A program made the position numbers and the translations under genes. Below are positions 1-8,216 of a DNA stretch of 38,108 nt, in pieces. The notes under the pieces were generated by a model. That model made no database searches. It was not told where the DNA came from and saw only the letters and a list, made by a program, of their open reading frames with translations. Where the stretch lies: the IMG/VR virus record IMGVR_UViG_3300045836_000130, positions 1 to 38,108 of that record; one strand, 5' to 3'. Each line of letters starts with the position of its first letter. The stretch's first letter is position 1. This DNA comes from a virus.

Positions 1-357
1 GGCTACTCCCAGGGCGCGATGGTGGCCAACTACATCGGGGTCAACTACCTGCTCGACCCCAACGGTCCCCTGCATGATCGTTACCTCAACGGCGATCTGG
101 TGGCGATCTGGAACGTCGGGGACCCCAACCGCTGCCCGGGGATCGCCAACGGCAACCTGGAGGTGGGGCTGTCGCTGCCGCCCACCGTGGATGGGGCGAT
201 GACCGGGGGCATCTGTGGTCCCGGGGTGCCTTCCCAGGGCATTCTGCCGTGCCTGACTCCCACCCAGACTCAGGATCTGCACGTCAACTCCATCGTGTTG
301 CCCGGCGATCTCTATGCCGATGCCCCGGTGGGCAACCTCTACGGGGTGGCGGCCTAA
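1..357 (+). CDS. LysB-like/cutinase-like serine esterase, C-terminal part (5' end outside window)
   Basis: The reading frame is open from the first base, and its first visible residues are GYSQGA, the nucleophile elbow (G-x-S-x-G) of alpha/beta hydrolases. The next ~110 residues contain WNVGDPNRCPGIANGN and, near the end, GDLYAD. Mycobacteriophage LysB enzymes, which cleave mycolic acids from arabinogalactan at lysis, have the same layout: GYSQGA, then a G-(N/D)-P-x-R strand, then an Asp-containing D-x-Y segment. PE-PPE-type and cutinase hydrolases share the elbow. The ORF ends about ten residues after GDLYAD, whereas LysB enzymes continue to a catalytic His well beyond that point. It may therefore be a short variant, use an earlier His, or be impaired. 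It ends 69 bases before the next gene, which is preceded by a bipartite intergenic element. The hydrolase fold is fairly sure; LysB function is less so. Confidence 0.75.
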   Translation, partial: GYSQGAMVANYIGVNYLLDPNGPLHDRYLNGDLVAIWNVGDPNRCPGIANGNLEVGLSLPPTVDGAMTGGICGPGVPSQGILPCLTPTQTQDLHVNSIVLPGDLYADAPVGNLYGVAA

Positions 358-358
358 C

Positions 359-391
359 CCTGTAACCTGCGCGGCTCCATCGCTCAATAGG
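359..391 (+). promoter_or_regulatory. Bipartite intergenic element, copy A
   Basis: CCTGTAACC at 359-367 is followed by AATAGG at 386-391, a start-to-start distance of 27. It begins directly after the stop of the hydrolase gene and precedes the 1167-aa gene, whose SD (AAGGGAG) lies separately near 415. The same pair recurs at three other block starts in this window. CCUGU and AUAGG could form a 5-bp stem, so it may act as DNA (phage-specific promoter) or as RNA. Confidence 0.5.
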
Positions 392-426
392 CAGAAAGTC
401 TTTCCGGCTGGATTAAGGGAGCTGAC

Positions 427-3400
427 GTGACGTTTGGTGTGTTTGAGGCCGCAGTAAGCAGTGAGGCCGAGGCGGGTCTGGCCCGCACCGCCGCCCAGGA
501 CAAGATGGCCGCTGCCGTCTATGACGTGCGCGAGAAGCTGGGCCCGTTCTTGTTCGCGGCCACCAGTGTCGAAGACTTCCGCGACCGGGTGGCGATGACC
601 AAGAACGACCAGAGCCTGTTCCGGGTGATCGAGGGGGCCGGGCTGCACCCGGCCACTGGCACGGTGCGCCGCATTGCGGGCAAGAACTCGATTCTGGAGA
701 ACGAGTTCAAGGCCAAGCTGGCTTCTCCCGGGTTGGCCCCCGCCCCCACCGTCAATCCGGCCATCGGCCCTTATGAGGACCCGGGCAGTCGGTTCACTAC
801 CGAGCACCTGGACAACAACTACGGCCCGGAGACCGATCTGGGCCGGGCACTGCCCAATCAGGCACTGACTGGTCGCCGCCACCGGGCCGAGATCACCGAG
901 GACGGCGGGGGTTTTGATGGCGAAGTGGACACCGATGCCACCTTCAAGCCCTCTGAAGGGGAGTTGAAGCCCGAGGGTGATTTCGAGAAGTACAAGAACA
1001 AGGTCGATCAGGACGCCCCGTCCAAGGTTCAGCGCAACTTCGCCTCCAAGATGGCCTGGAACATGTACCTGTCCTGGTGCGAGTGCAACGGCAAATCCCC
1101 GGCCCGGCTCTCCTCCCTGGACGCCTACGGTGCCAATCTGTCCGACGCGCAGTATCTGCGGCTGGCCAACACGATCACGGCCTGGGCCAACGAGCACAAG
1201 CCCACGGTGCCCGACACCAAGCTGAAGAAGAAGGACAAGGTGGCCGGGCAGCATGATCCGGCTGTTGGCCGCCCCAACGTCAGTGACTATTACGGCAAGC
1301 CCGACTGGGTACCGATGAGACCCACTCGTCACGACCAGGGCGGGGTGCGCAAGTACCCGGCCGAATACCCTGAGCCCGAGCTGGGTGAGATGGACAAGCT
1401 GCGTGACAACGCCAAGATCTCAGTGTTGCGCCGCTACGTGTCCTACTGCGACGCCAAGGGCATCAGCAAGGTCTCCAAGCGCAATGTGGACCGCTATGCC
1501 GACTGGCAGGGTCTTTCTCCGGTGCTGCGCCGTCACCTCTACGCCCAGATGGCCACCACGATCCGGTGGGCCAAGAAGACCGCCTGCTGGCCGGGCTGCC
1601 ACGAGAACGAGGCGCACGCCAAGAAGTTCCACAACAAGGAGTCTCGCCGTCGCACCGCCGGTCCCGACTACCTGCAGAAGGCTGACGACGCGCTGACTCA
1701 GCTGCTCAACCAGAAGGCCGAGGAGTTCCAGGAGACCATCGCGCCGCTGCAACAGGCCCTGCAGACCGTGCAGCAGGCCGAACAGCTACAGGCCCAGCAG
1801 AACCCGCTCAATGTCTTACCGCCCGCAGGCACCGTCAACGTGCTGCCCGGCGGCGGCGGTGGCGGCGGTGGGCTGCCCGGCGCAGGACCGGGCGGGGGTC
1901 CCTCCACCGCCCAGCAGGTTGGCATGCCTGACCCCAACTCCCCCGACATGTCCGGGCTGGCTCAGATGTTGGCCCAGGGAGCCGGAGCGGGTACCGGGGT
2001 CAACGATGCCCCCACCGGGGGTGGCCAGGACGCTCCACCGCCCGCAGCGGCCGGTGCCGGGGCACTGCCCGACGACCTGACCCAAAAAGCCGCCCGGCGC
2101 AAGCGCCGCCGGGTCACCCGGCCGCGTCAGGCCGCCGGGGTCGGCGAGCAGTGGGACCGCTGGCGCAACCAGAAGGCCCAGCAGGGTGACGTGTTGCGCG
2201 GCGGGGACGTGGACTACGACCAGTTCGCCAACGAGCGGGGCGTCGGGCAGCGGGCGTTGCAAAAGCTCAAGCAGCGTAACGAGACCCCCGATTTCGCTCC
2301 GATCAACCAGCCCGAGCATCAACTCTCGCCGCGTAACCGTGCCGCTGTGGGTAACCGGCGGCGGGCTTACTACGACGATGACGACTACGAGCCGGGTGGC
2401 ACCAGCGACGACTTCCACGACTACAACTCCGGCCACGCACACGAGCAGCAAGACCGCTCCCAGCAGAACGGCTGGAAGCTGACCCATGCCGATGACGAGG
2501 GTCACGCCAGCTGGTCACACCCCTCGGGTCACTCGGTGACCGGGCGCGACGGCCCCAACGGCGGCTCCTGGCAGCTGCACGGTCCCAAGGGACCGATGGG
2601 TCATCCCCAGCGTGATCCGGTGGACGCTCAGCGCCTGATGCCCAAGCAGGCCCGGAGGACGACCCGGGGAAAAGCACGAGGGGCCGCTAGGCCCCGCCGG
2701 GCCGAACAGCTGACCGGTCCCTTCGCCGGATACCAGGACTTTGAGGATTGCGAGTCCAAAAACTCCGACAAGGGTCGTCCCGACGCCTACTGCGGCGAGA
2801 TTCACCACCAGGTGGAGAAGGGCCGCAAGCGCAAGGGCGAGCCGCTGCACGACTTCCAGGACAAGCAGTCGATGCGCAAGGGTGCCCCGTTCGCCGGGTA
2901 CGACGACTTCTCCGACTGTGAATCCCAGAATAGTGATAAGGATGATAGCGGCGCTTATTGCGGAGAGATAAAGCATAAGACTGAGGACAAGAAGAAAAGC
3001 TCGCGGCGCAAGCGCGGTGGCCCCAATGACATTCCTGCTCCAGCTCCTGCCCCCGGGCTGGCCGGGCAGTACATGCCGTTGCCGCAGACCGGGGAAGCTA
3101 ACGCCACCAACGCCGGTCCTGATAAGCCCGCTCCGCAGGAGAGCAACCTGCCCCGCACCGGTCGGCGCAAGCAAGCTGACCGACGCCTTTCGTGGTCAGG
3201 GTGGGGTCCCGCTCAGTTCCCCAAGACCCGCAAGGTGGCGGGCTGGGACTGGGATGATCATCTACAGGCCTACATCGCCAATGCACCGCGCAAATTCGCC
3301 TGCAGCTGCGGTGAGGAGCACGACACCCCCTCGGGCTATCAGCGCTGCAAGTGCGGCAAGGCCTGGCACTCCTATGTGATCGGCACCGGGGGTTCCAACC

Positions 3401-3930
3401 GCGAGGCGGCCGCCGACAAGTTCTTGGTCAGGGAAATCCAAGTTCGACCCGATGTGATCGTGGCCAGCCGCAAGCAGGCCGGAGAGTGGGAAACTAGCCC
3501 CCACGAATCTGAAGGCAGCTTTCTTGGACACACCCCCGATCACAAGATCCCCCAGTATCTGGAGCATCTACGGGGTAAGGTCCGGGGCCAAAACATCAGC
3601 ATGGGTGAGCTATCAGACCTGCAGGGGCTGGCTGAGCACGGCTACGTCCACCCCGACGACATGGAGCTGCACGAGGCGGCCGGGACCCCGGAAGAGGACT
3701 TTCATAGAGGATCGAACCGCGACTGGGACAACGACGCCTTCGACCCTCGGGAGTTCGGGGCCAGCATCACTTTGCTTGATCCACGTACCGGTAACTACCA
3801 CCGGCTGATCGATCCCGGCGAGCTGGACGACGGCGAGGACCCCGGTCACCCCACGTTCCGTAAGCCACCCAAGGACTGGGCACGCAGAGGGGATGGTGCG
3901 AAGTGGACCAAGAGTCCCATCGGCAGCTGA
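427..3930 (+). CDS. Large multi-domain head-region protein, 1167 aa, function unknown
   Basis: GTG start with AAGGGAG upstream. I do not recognise the whole protein. Visible parts: an N-terminal helical region; two divergent copies of a ~55-residue helical unit (about residues 204-258 and 325-383) sharing Y-x-S-x-C-x-x-x-G-x-S, then LS, then a T-I-x-W-A end; a Gln-rich coiled coil (~425-460); Gly/Pro-rich linkers (~470-550); two copies of a 33-residue Cys motif (PFAGY-x-DF-x-DCES-x-NSDK, ending AYCGEI) at about 763-795 and 819-851; and a CxC-x12-CxC zinc-ribbon candidate with Cys at 959, 961, 974 and 976. RRHRAE, RRRAYY, RRAE and RRKQAD segments separate some of these parts, as in the protease/scaffold protein downstream. 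It lies upstream of the portal, and its last 28 bases overlap the next gene. A virion or assembly role is inferred from position only. Confidence 0.82.
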   Translation: MTFGVFEAAVSSEAEAGLARTAAQDKMAAAVYDVREKLGPFLFAATSVEDFRDRVAMTKNDQSLFRVIEGAGLHPATGTVRRIAGKNSILENEFKAKLASPGLAPAPTVNPAIGPYEDPGSRFTTEHLDNNYGPETDLGRALPNQALTGRRHRAEITEDGGGFDGEVDTDATFKPSEGELKPEGDFEKYKNKVDQDAPSKVQRNFASKMAWNMYLSWCECNGKSPARLSSLDAYGANLSDAQYLRLANTITAWANEHKPTVPDTKLKKKDKVAGQHDPAVGRPNVSDYYGKPDWVPMRPTRHDQGGVRKYPAEYPEPELGEMDKLRDNAKISVLRRYVSYCDAKGISKVSKRNVDRYADWQGLSPVLRRHLYAQMATTIRWAKKTACWPGCHENEAHAKKFHNKESRRRTAGPDYLQKADDALTQLLNQKAEEFQETIAPLQQALQTVQQAEQLQAQQNPLNVLPPAGTVNVLPGGGGGGGGLPGAGPGGGPSTAQQVGMPDPNSPDMSGLAQMLAQGAGAGTGVNDAPTGGGQDAPPPAAAGAGALPDDLTQKAARRKRRRVTRPRQAAGVGEQWDRWRNQKAQQGDVLRGGDVDYDQFANERGVGQRALQKLKQRNETPDFAPINQPEHQLSPRNRAAVGNRRRAYYDDDDYEPGGTSDDFHDYNSGHAHEQQDRSQQNGWKLTHADDEGHASWSHPSGHSVTGRDGPNGGSWQLHGPKGPMGHPQRDPVDAQRLMPKQARRTTRGKARGAARPRRAEQLTGPFAGYQDFEDCESKNSDKGRPDAYCGEIHHQVEKGRKRKGEPLHDFQDKQSMRKGAPFAGYDDFSDCESQNSDKDDSGAYCGEIKHKTEDKKKSSRRKRGGPNDIPAPAPAPGLAGQYMPLPQTGEANATNAGPDKPAPQESNLPRTGRRKQADRRLSWSGWGPAQFPKTRKVAGWDWDDHLQAYIANAPRKFACSCGEEHDTPSGYQRCKCGKAWHSYVIGTGGSNREAAADKFLVREIQVRPDVIVASRKQAGEWETSPHESEGSFLGHTPDHKIPQYLEHLRGKVRGQNISMGELSDLQGLAEHGYVHPDDMELHEAAGTPEEDFHRGSNRDWDNDAFDPREFGASITLLDPRTGNYHRLIDPGELDDGEDPGHPTFRKPPKDWARRGDGAKWTKSPIGS
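2713..2979 (+). repeat. Duplicated Cys-containing peptide motif inside the 1167-aa gene
   Basis: Two copies encode P-F-A-G-Y-x-D-F-x-D-C-E-S-x-N-S-D-K followed by A-Y-C-G-E-I, at 2713-2812 and 2881-2979. A basic linker separates them. The copies differ strongly in codon use: the first is GC-rich, while the second contains runs such as aatagtgataaggatgatag. This suggests an old duplication or a different origin for the second copy. Confidence 0.75.
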
Positions 3931-4292
3931 GTACCGTGGCCCAGGGGTTGTGCGAGGTCTGTAAAGAACTCAAGGAGCTGGCCTACACCGATCCGGTGGG
4001 CCGGGAGTACTGCCTGGACTGCTTTTCCACGCTGCCGATCCCCACCGCCAGTCGCATAGTCGAGTACCTGATGCTGACCATCCCGTTCGCCATCGGGGAT
4101 CGTGTCGAGTGCCGCACCGCCGGGGTGCTCTACGACGGCATCGGGGTCATCGAGGACATCTCGATTGAGCTGGAGCACTACGGGACGCCGACGTTCCCCT
4201 CCTTCAAGGTGCACCTCACCGAGAAGGCCTACCCGGAGTGCCCGGACTACGTGTGGTATATGGAGTCGCAGCTCAAGAAGGTTGAGGAGTAA
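3903..4292 (+). CDS. Small zinc-ribbon protein, 129 aa, function unknown
   Basis: GTG start at 3903 with AGAGGGGA nine bases upstream, overlapping the previous gene by 28 bases. An alternative GTG at 3936 lies just past the previous stop. The N-terminal third has two CxxC pairs (Cys17/20 and Cys37/40), a treble-clef or zinc-ribbon pattern. The remainder is predicted beta-rich (FAIGDRVECRTAGVLYDGIG), resembling an SH3-like barrel of the kind that recognises short peptides or nucleic acids. It ends in TAATG, where its stop overlaps the portal start by one base, so it is translationally coupled to the portal. A role in portal or packaging assembly is a guess from position. Confidence 0.75.
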   Translation: MDQESHRQLSTVAQGLCEVCKELKELAYTDPVGREYCLDCFSTLPIPTASRIVEYLMLTIPFAIGDRVECRTAGVLYDGIGVIEDISIELEHYGTPTFPSFKVHLTEKAYPECPDYVWYMESQLKKVEE

Positions 4293-6787
4293 TGGCTTCT
4301 CCCCTCGTGCCCGCCAGCGGCAACTGGAGCAATGAAGCGGCCCGGTTGCGTTCAGCGGGTTACACCATGCCGCGTAGCCCCGTGCAGGCCCGGCTAGAGG
4401 CCAAGAAGGTGGCCGATACGGTGGCCTCGGGCTCGCTGACCGACATCGCCAACCGCAAGGCCACCGCCGATATGCGCCGCGCCCGGATGGCCGCCAACCG
4501 GGGTGCCAGCATGGGCATGACCCGCACCGCTTCCGACATGATGATGGCGCTGCCCAAGATGCGCTTGCCCGGGGCCTCCCTAGTGGACAAGGGCATCCCG
4601 ATCAACGTCTCCGACCCCAAGGAGCTGATCGAGATCCGGCGCTGGGCGCGGCTGTTTTACTCCACCCACGACCTGATCCCGCTGCTGATCGACATCTACG
4701 CGCGGTTCCCGGTGGTAGGATTAGAGTTTCAATGTAAAGATCCATCCATCGAGAAGTTCTATACCTCTATGTTTCTCGATGAACTCAACTATGAAGAATT
4801 TCTCCCAGAATGTATTGGTCGAGAATACTTTGTGGCCGGAGAAGTCACGACACTCGCTCATTTCGATGAGTCGCTGGGGATGTGGACGGCCGAAGAGATC
4901 CTCAACCCCGATCACGTCGCGGTGTCCAAGAGTCTGTTCGTTCAGCAGGAGCGAGTGCAGCTGCTGGTCAAGGAGATGGTCGAGGGCCTGCGCAACGGCC
5001 CGATGGGTCGTCTGGATGCCGACGAGCGTCCTTCTGAGCGACTGGAGCGCAACTGGGAGTACAAGCAGCTGGCCCGCAACTACCCCGAGATCTTAGAGGC
5101 TGCCGCCCGCGACGACGGGCTGGACATCGATGAGGCGGTCTGGAGCCGCTTGGTCAACAAGGCCAACCCGTGGGACAACCGGGGCACCCCGTTTTTGCTG
5201 CGCTCCTTCCGCACGCTGCTGATGGAGGAGAGTCTCAACGCCGCCCAGGACGCGGTGGCCGATCGGCTTTACTCCCCGATGGTGCTGGCCACCATGGGCA
5301 TCGAGAACATGGGTGACGGCGAGCCCTGGATTCCCTCCCAGGCCGAGCTGGACAACCTGCGCGACGACATGCAGACCGCGCTGTCGGCCGACTTCAAGCT
5401 GTTGGTGCACAACCTGGGTGTGGAGGTGCAATCGGTCTTCGGCCGCGAGAGTGTCCCCAACTTCGATAGTGATTATGACCGTATTGATGCCAAACTTATG
5501 CAGGCATGGGGTATTGGTCAAGCACTTATTATGGGTGGTACTGGGGCTGGTGGAACATACGCATCTTCTGCATTGAACCGTGAAGTGTGTGAATTGTTGA
5601 TGAAAGGCTTTCAGAAGAAGGTCATTCGTCATATGCGCAAGCGCATGGAGGTCATCGCCGAGGCCCAGGAGCACTTCGACTACGAGCTGAAGGGTGGCCT
5701 GCGGGTGCCGCTCTACCGCGAGATTGTCGAGGATATCCTCGATGACGACGGCAACCCGACCGGTGAGCAGCGCATCGTGCGTGCGCCCAAGCTGTTGATC
5801 CCCGAGGTCAAGTTTGACTCGCTTAACCTGCGCGACGAGGCCACCGAGCGTGCGTTCATCGGCCAGCTCAAGGCCTACGGGGTGCCGGTCAGTGACAAGT
5901 CGCTGGCGGTTAACATCGAGGTGGACTTTGAGCAGGAGCTGGAGCGCGAGGCCGAGGAGACGGTCAAGAAGGGCCTGGCCAAGGCCCAGGCTTTTGCCAA
6001 GATGCAAAAGCTCTGCGACGCCCAGCAGCTACCTTACCCGCCTGAGCTGGTGGCTCATCTGCAGGCCACCCTGCAGCTGCGTCAGGGTCTGGCCCAGACC
6101 GACGAGCTAGAAGACCAGGCCAAACAGATGGACATCCAGACCAAGCAGATGATGCCCGCCGGGCAGCTGGGCGTGATGCCCGGGTATGCCGCTCCCCCGC
6201 CCGAAGAGGGCGTAGAAGGCCAGGACCCCGGCATGGGGGCGATGCCCCCACAGGGGGCGCTGCCACCGGGCTCGGACATGCAATCGGCCCCGCCGATGAT
6301 GGGCTCCCCGGGCGGCTATCCGATGGCCGCCGATCCCTCGATGATGGAGGGGCAATCTTCAGCTGAGACTCCCGTAAATCGTAGCCGTCCGGTAGAGTCC
6401 GACGAGCAACGTGCCAATGCCCCCCGTGCCGCTTCGGCGACCCAGCGGTGGGCAGAGCGGGTGAACGGCTCCCGGATCAAGAAACGGTCCAGGTCCAAGT
6501 TTGAGATCGGTCCCTCTAGCCGGGGTCATTCTCGCCACGTCACCCCCGAGCAGGTTGAAGCGGCGGTACGACGGCGGGAGATGTATGCCAAGGGGGCCAT
6601 CAGTGTTTCACAACTGGTTGATTCGCCTGATTTTTACCGTATGATCAATATGACTGGCCATCGTCACGAGATTCAGGCGGATTGGCCGGAAATCCGAGCA
6701 GGTGGGGCCAAGGAAAGTGCTGACCTGCTCAAGGACATGGTTGAGCAGTACGTGTACCTTACGGGCGATTCAGTAGTGTGGGATTAG
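4292..6787 (+). CDS. Portal protein (831 aa)
   Basis: Portals form the dodecameric ring at one vertex of the head through which DNA enters and leaves. The assignment rests on length, on position before protease and major capsid genes, and on sequence layout: RRWARLFYSTHDLIPLLID near residue 115; a central region with AAQDAVADRLYSPMVLATMG; then LMQAWGIGQALIMGGTGAGG with a following helix (SALNREVCELLMKGFQKKV). The last part is the usual portal wing/stem pattern in large tailed phages. The C-terminal ~250 residues are Met/Pro/Gly-rich and low in complexity, ending in a basic tail. ATG at 4292 overlaps the previous stop and has GAGGAG upstream. Two stretches (about 4720-4860 and 5461-5640) are much more AT-rich than the rest, without frame damage. 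Confidence 0.8.
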   Translation: MASPLVPASGNWSNEAARLRSAGYTMPRSPVQARLEAKKVADTVASGSLTDIANRKATADMRRARMAANRGASMGMTRTASDMMMALPKMRLPGASLVDKGIPINVSDPKELIEIRRWARLFYSTHDLIPLLIDIYARFPVVGLEFQCKDPSIEKFYTSMFLDELNYEEFLPECIGREYFVAGEVTTLAHFDESLGMWTAEEILNPDHVAVSKSLFVQQERVQLLVKEMVEGLRNGPMGRLDADERPSERLERNWEYKQLARNYPEILEAAARDDGLDIDEAVWSRLVNKANPWDNRGTPFLLRSFRTLLMEESLNAAQDAVADRLYSPMVLATMGIENMGDGEPWIPSQAELDNLRDDMQTALSADFKLLVHNLGVEVQSVFGRESVPNFDSDYDRIDAKLMQAWGIGQALIMGGTGAGGTYASSALNREVCELLMKGFQKKVIRHMRKRMEVIAEAQEHFDYELKGGLRVPLYREIVEDILDDDGNPTGEQRIVRAPKLLIPEVKFDSLNLRDEATERAFIGQLKAYGVPVSDKSLAVNIEVDFEQELEREAEETVKKGLAKAQAFAKMQKLCDAQQLPYPPELVAHLQATLQLRQGLAQTDELEDQAKQMDIQTKQMMPAGQLGVMPGYAAPPPEEGVEGQDPGMGAMPPQGALPPGSDMQSAPPMMGSPGGYPMAADPSMMEGQSSAETPVNRSRPVESDEQRANAPRAASATQRWAERVNGSRIKKRSRSKFEIGPSSRGHSRHVTPEQVEAAVRRREMYAKGAISVSQLVDSPDFYRMINMTGHRHEIQADWPEIRAGGAKESADLLKDMVEQYVYLTGDSVVWD

Positions 6788-6794
6788 AGATACC

Positions 6795-7451
6795 ATGGGA
6801 CTGATAAGTGATGTCAGGTCGGTAAGTATGGCATTGGCGGCAATCCCGTTCCGGATCATCGGCGACTACCTCAATCGGCCGCCGACCATCCCTCCGGCAG
6901 TGATCTCGTCATCGGGACAACTGGAAAGCGGAGATGTCGATCCCCTCGGCAGTGACGAGAGCGAGCTTGCCGGTCAATGGCCCGAGGAAGAGTGGAAGTC
7001 CATTCAGCGCTGTGAGAGCATCCGGTGGCGGAATTTCCTTCCCGAGGAACCAGACAAGAGGCTTGCTGAGGAGAAAGTTGTCCGAATTCAATGGGGTCTT
7101 CGGCTGCCGAATGGCGAGGTGCATTGGGATACCTGGAGCGGTATCTCTTTTTTTACACCGCTGGATCGTCTGAAGATGGTGGCCACACTACAGAAGACTG
7201 CATTGGATATGGGGTTAAATGAGGGTGATCAGACAAAGGAGTTTCTAAATAAGTATAGTTGGCAGACACGAGAGCAAACGAGTAGGATCAGTTACTGCAA
7301 TACTGTGTCCTATGCTCTGACCGATCCAGCGGTCTCTGCTGCTCCTGAGGAAATTCCCAATGATGACGACCCCCAAGGCAATTCACCCCATGACAACTCC
7401 TTCTATCCCCATCGAGACCTTCACCCGGGATTTGTGGGAGGCGATGCGTGA
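6795..7451 (+). CDS. Hypothetical protein, 218 aa
   Basis: ATG start seven bases after the portal stop, without a strong SD, so coupling to the portal is likely. A short hydrophobic N-terminal segment (VSMALAAIPFRIIGDYL) is followed by an acidic middle. The second half has alternating aromatic and charged residues (VRIQWGLRLPNGEVHWDTWSG) and a helical segment. No family recognised. Base composition drops within the gene (about 7140-7320 is AT-rich). The 3' end overlaps the next gene by about 90 bases, more than anywhere else in the window, so one of the two boundaries may be off. Confidence 0.65.
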   Translation: MGLISDVRSVSMALAAIPFRIIGDYLNRPPTIPPAVISSSGQLESGDVDPLGSDESELAGQWPEEEWKSIQRCESIRWRNFLPEEPDKRLAEEKVVRIQWGLRLPNGEVHWDTWSGISFFTPLDRLKMVATLQKTALDMGLNEGDQTKEFLNKYSWQTREQTSRISYCNTVSYALTDPAVSAAPEEIPNDDDPQGNSPHDNSFYPHRDLHPGFVGGDA

Positions 7452-7650
7452 TGAGATCCACGAGCAGGTCGGGTCCCGGTTCACCCCCGAGATCTTCGAT
7501 ACTCAGTTCCCCACCTGGGAGAACCTCTCTTCTGAGATTCGGCATCAGAAAATCATCATCGCCCGTGATGAACTGCTGAAAGTTCTAGACCGGGCCGGGT
7601 ATCGAGTAACACGAAAGGGAAAGGGAGATGGGGCGCACGGAAAAGAGTAA
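7360..7650 (+). CDS. Hypothetical protein, 96 aa
   Basis: The first ATG (7360) has GAGG nine bases upstream; ATG 7390 is an alternative that would shorten the overlap with the previous gene. The product is mainly helical with a basic C-terminus (LLKVLDRAGYRVTRKGKG). It ends 12 bases before a small membrane-protein gene, with GGAGGTG between them. No family recognised. Confidence 0.6.
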   Translation: MMTTPKAIHPMTTPSIPIETFTRDLWEAMRDEIHEQVGSRFTPEIFDTQFPTWENLSSEIRHQKIIIARDELLKVLDRAGYRVTRKGKGDGAHGKE

Positions 7651-7662
7651 GGAGGTGGCGCG

Positions 7663-7776
7663 GTGAGTGACTTTCGTTGGTTGCTGATCGAGCTGATTCC
7701 GGTCTCGCTGTATTATTTGATCGCGCTGATCCGCTTATTGGTCAGCGGTCCTGCTGGGTGGAGGAGAGTGCCGTGA
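7663..7776 (+). CDS. Very small membrane protein, 37 aa
   Basis: GTG start preceded by AAGGAGGTG, one of the better Shine-Dalgarno sites in the window. The product has one hydrophobic segment of about 20 residues (LIELIPVSLYYLIALIRLLV) and a short C-terminus ending WRRVP. Its TGA overlaps the GTG of the next membrane-protein gene by four bases (GTGA). The coupling pattern, SD and hydrophobic helix support a real gene. A role in lysis or membrane interaction is possible but unproven. Confidence 0.6.
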   Translation: MSDFRWLLIELIPVSLYYLIALIRLLVSGPAGWRRVP

Positions 7777-7952
7777 TTATTCTCGGAATTATTCTGTTGG
7801 TGGCCGGGTATCTGATCCCGTTGCCGATCCTGATTACCATTGGCTGGATTCTGGTGGTCGTCGGGGCAATTCTGTGGATTCTGGGCGCGGTGGGACACGG
7901 TGTCGGCCCGGGCTGGGGCCCGCGCGTAGGGGGACGGCGGTACTGGTGGTGA
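7773..7952 (+). CDS. Small membrane protein, 59 aa
   Basis: GTG 7773 is chosen over an upstream start in the same frame (7677) because it forms a GTGA overlap with the preceding stop and has GGAGGAGAG just upstream. Two hydrophobic segments (residues ~2-16 and ~18-42, separated by LPLP) are followed by a Gly/Trp/Arg-rich tail ending RRYWW. It is one of two adjacent membrane proteins; a paired holin-like arrangement is conceivable, but the lysis hydrolase is about 7 kb upstream. Confidence 0.7.
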   Translation: MIILGIILLVAGYLIPLPILITIGWILVVVGAILWILGAVGHGVGPGWGPRVGGRRYWW

Positions 7953-8215
7953 CCTCTACCAACACAGCACGAAAGATTACTGATCTGTTTTATTACGCTC
8001 AGCCTGTTGAGAGTAATGATCAGGTTGTCTCATTAACGGAGTACCTCAATCGCCATGGGGTGACGGCCTACGCCGAAGGCAACGATCAGGTGATCGTTCC
8101 GCTGGACAAGCCGTCTAAGACCATTGAGGTCTATACGCTGGTCCAGACCTGGCGCAAGTTCTGGGAAAGCTCCGACAAGGGTGTATTCAGTCTCCCGATC
8201 TACGCCAAGGACTAA
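7949..8215 (+). CDS. Hypothetical protein, 88 aa
   Basis: GTG 7949 gives a four-base overlap with the preceding stop, and AGGGGGA is upstream. The longer in-frame start (7874) would run through the membrane-protein gene. The product is a small alpha/beta protein (VVSLTEYLNRHGVTAYAEGNDQVIVPL, then a helical segment with VQTWRKFWES). No family recognised. The stop lies two bases before the start of the 2H phosphoesterase gene. Confidence 0.68.
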   Translation: MTSTNTARKITDLFYYAQPVESNDQVVSLTEYLNRHGVTAYAEGNDQVIVPLDKPSKTIEVYTLVQTWRKFWESSDKGVFSLPIYAKD

Positions 8216-8216
8216 G

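Noticed and set aside
7677-7772. Upstream extension of the 59-aa membrane protein
   Set aside because: It would overlap the 37-aa gene out of frame; the SD and GTGA overlap at 7773 give a better start.
8124-8216. Upstream extension of the 2H phosphoesterase
   Set aside because: It overlaps the preceding gene almost entirely, and its arginine-rich peptide is typical of an out-of-frame reading.
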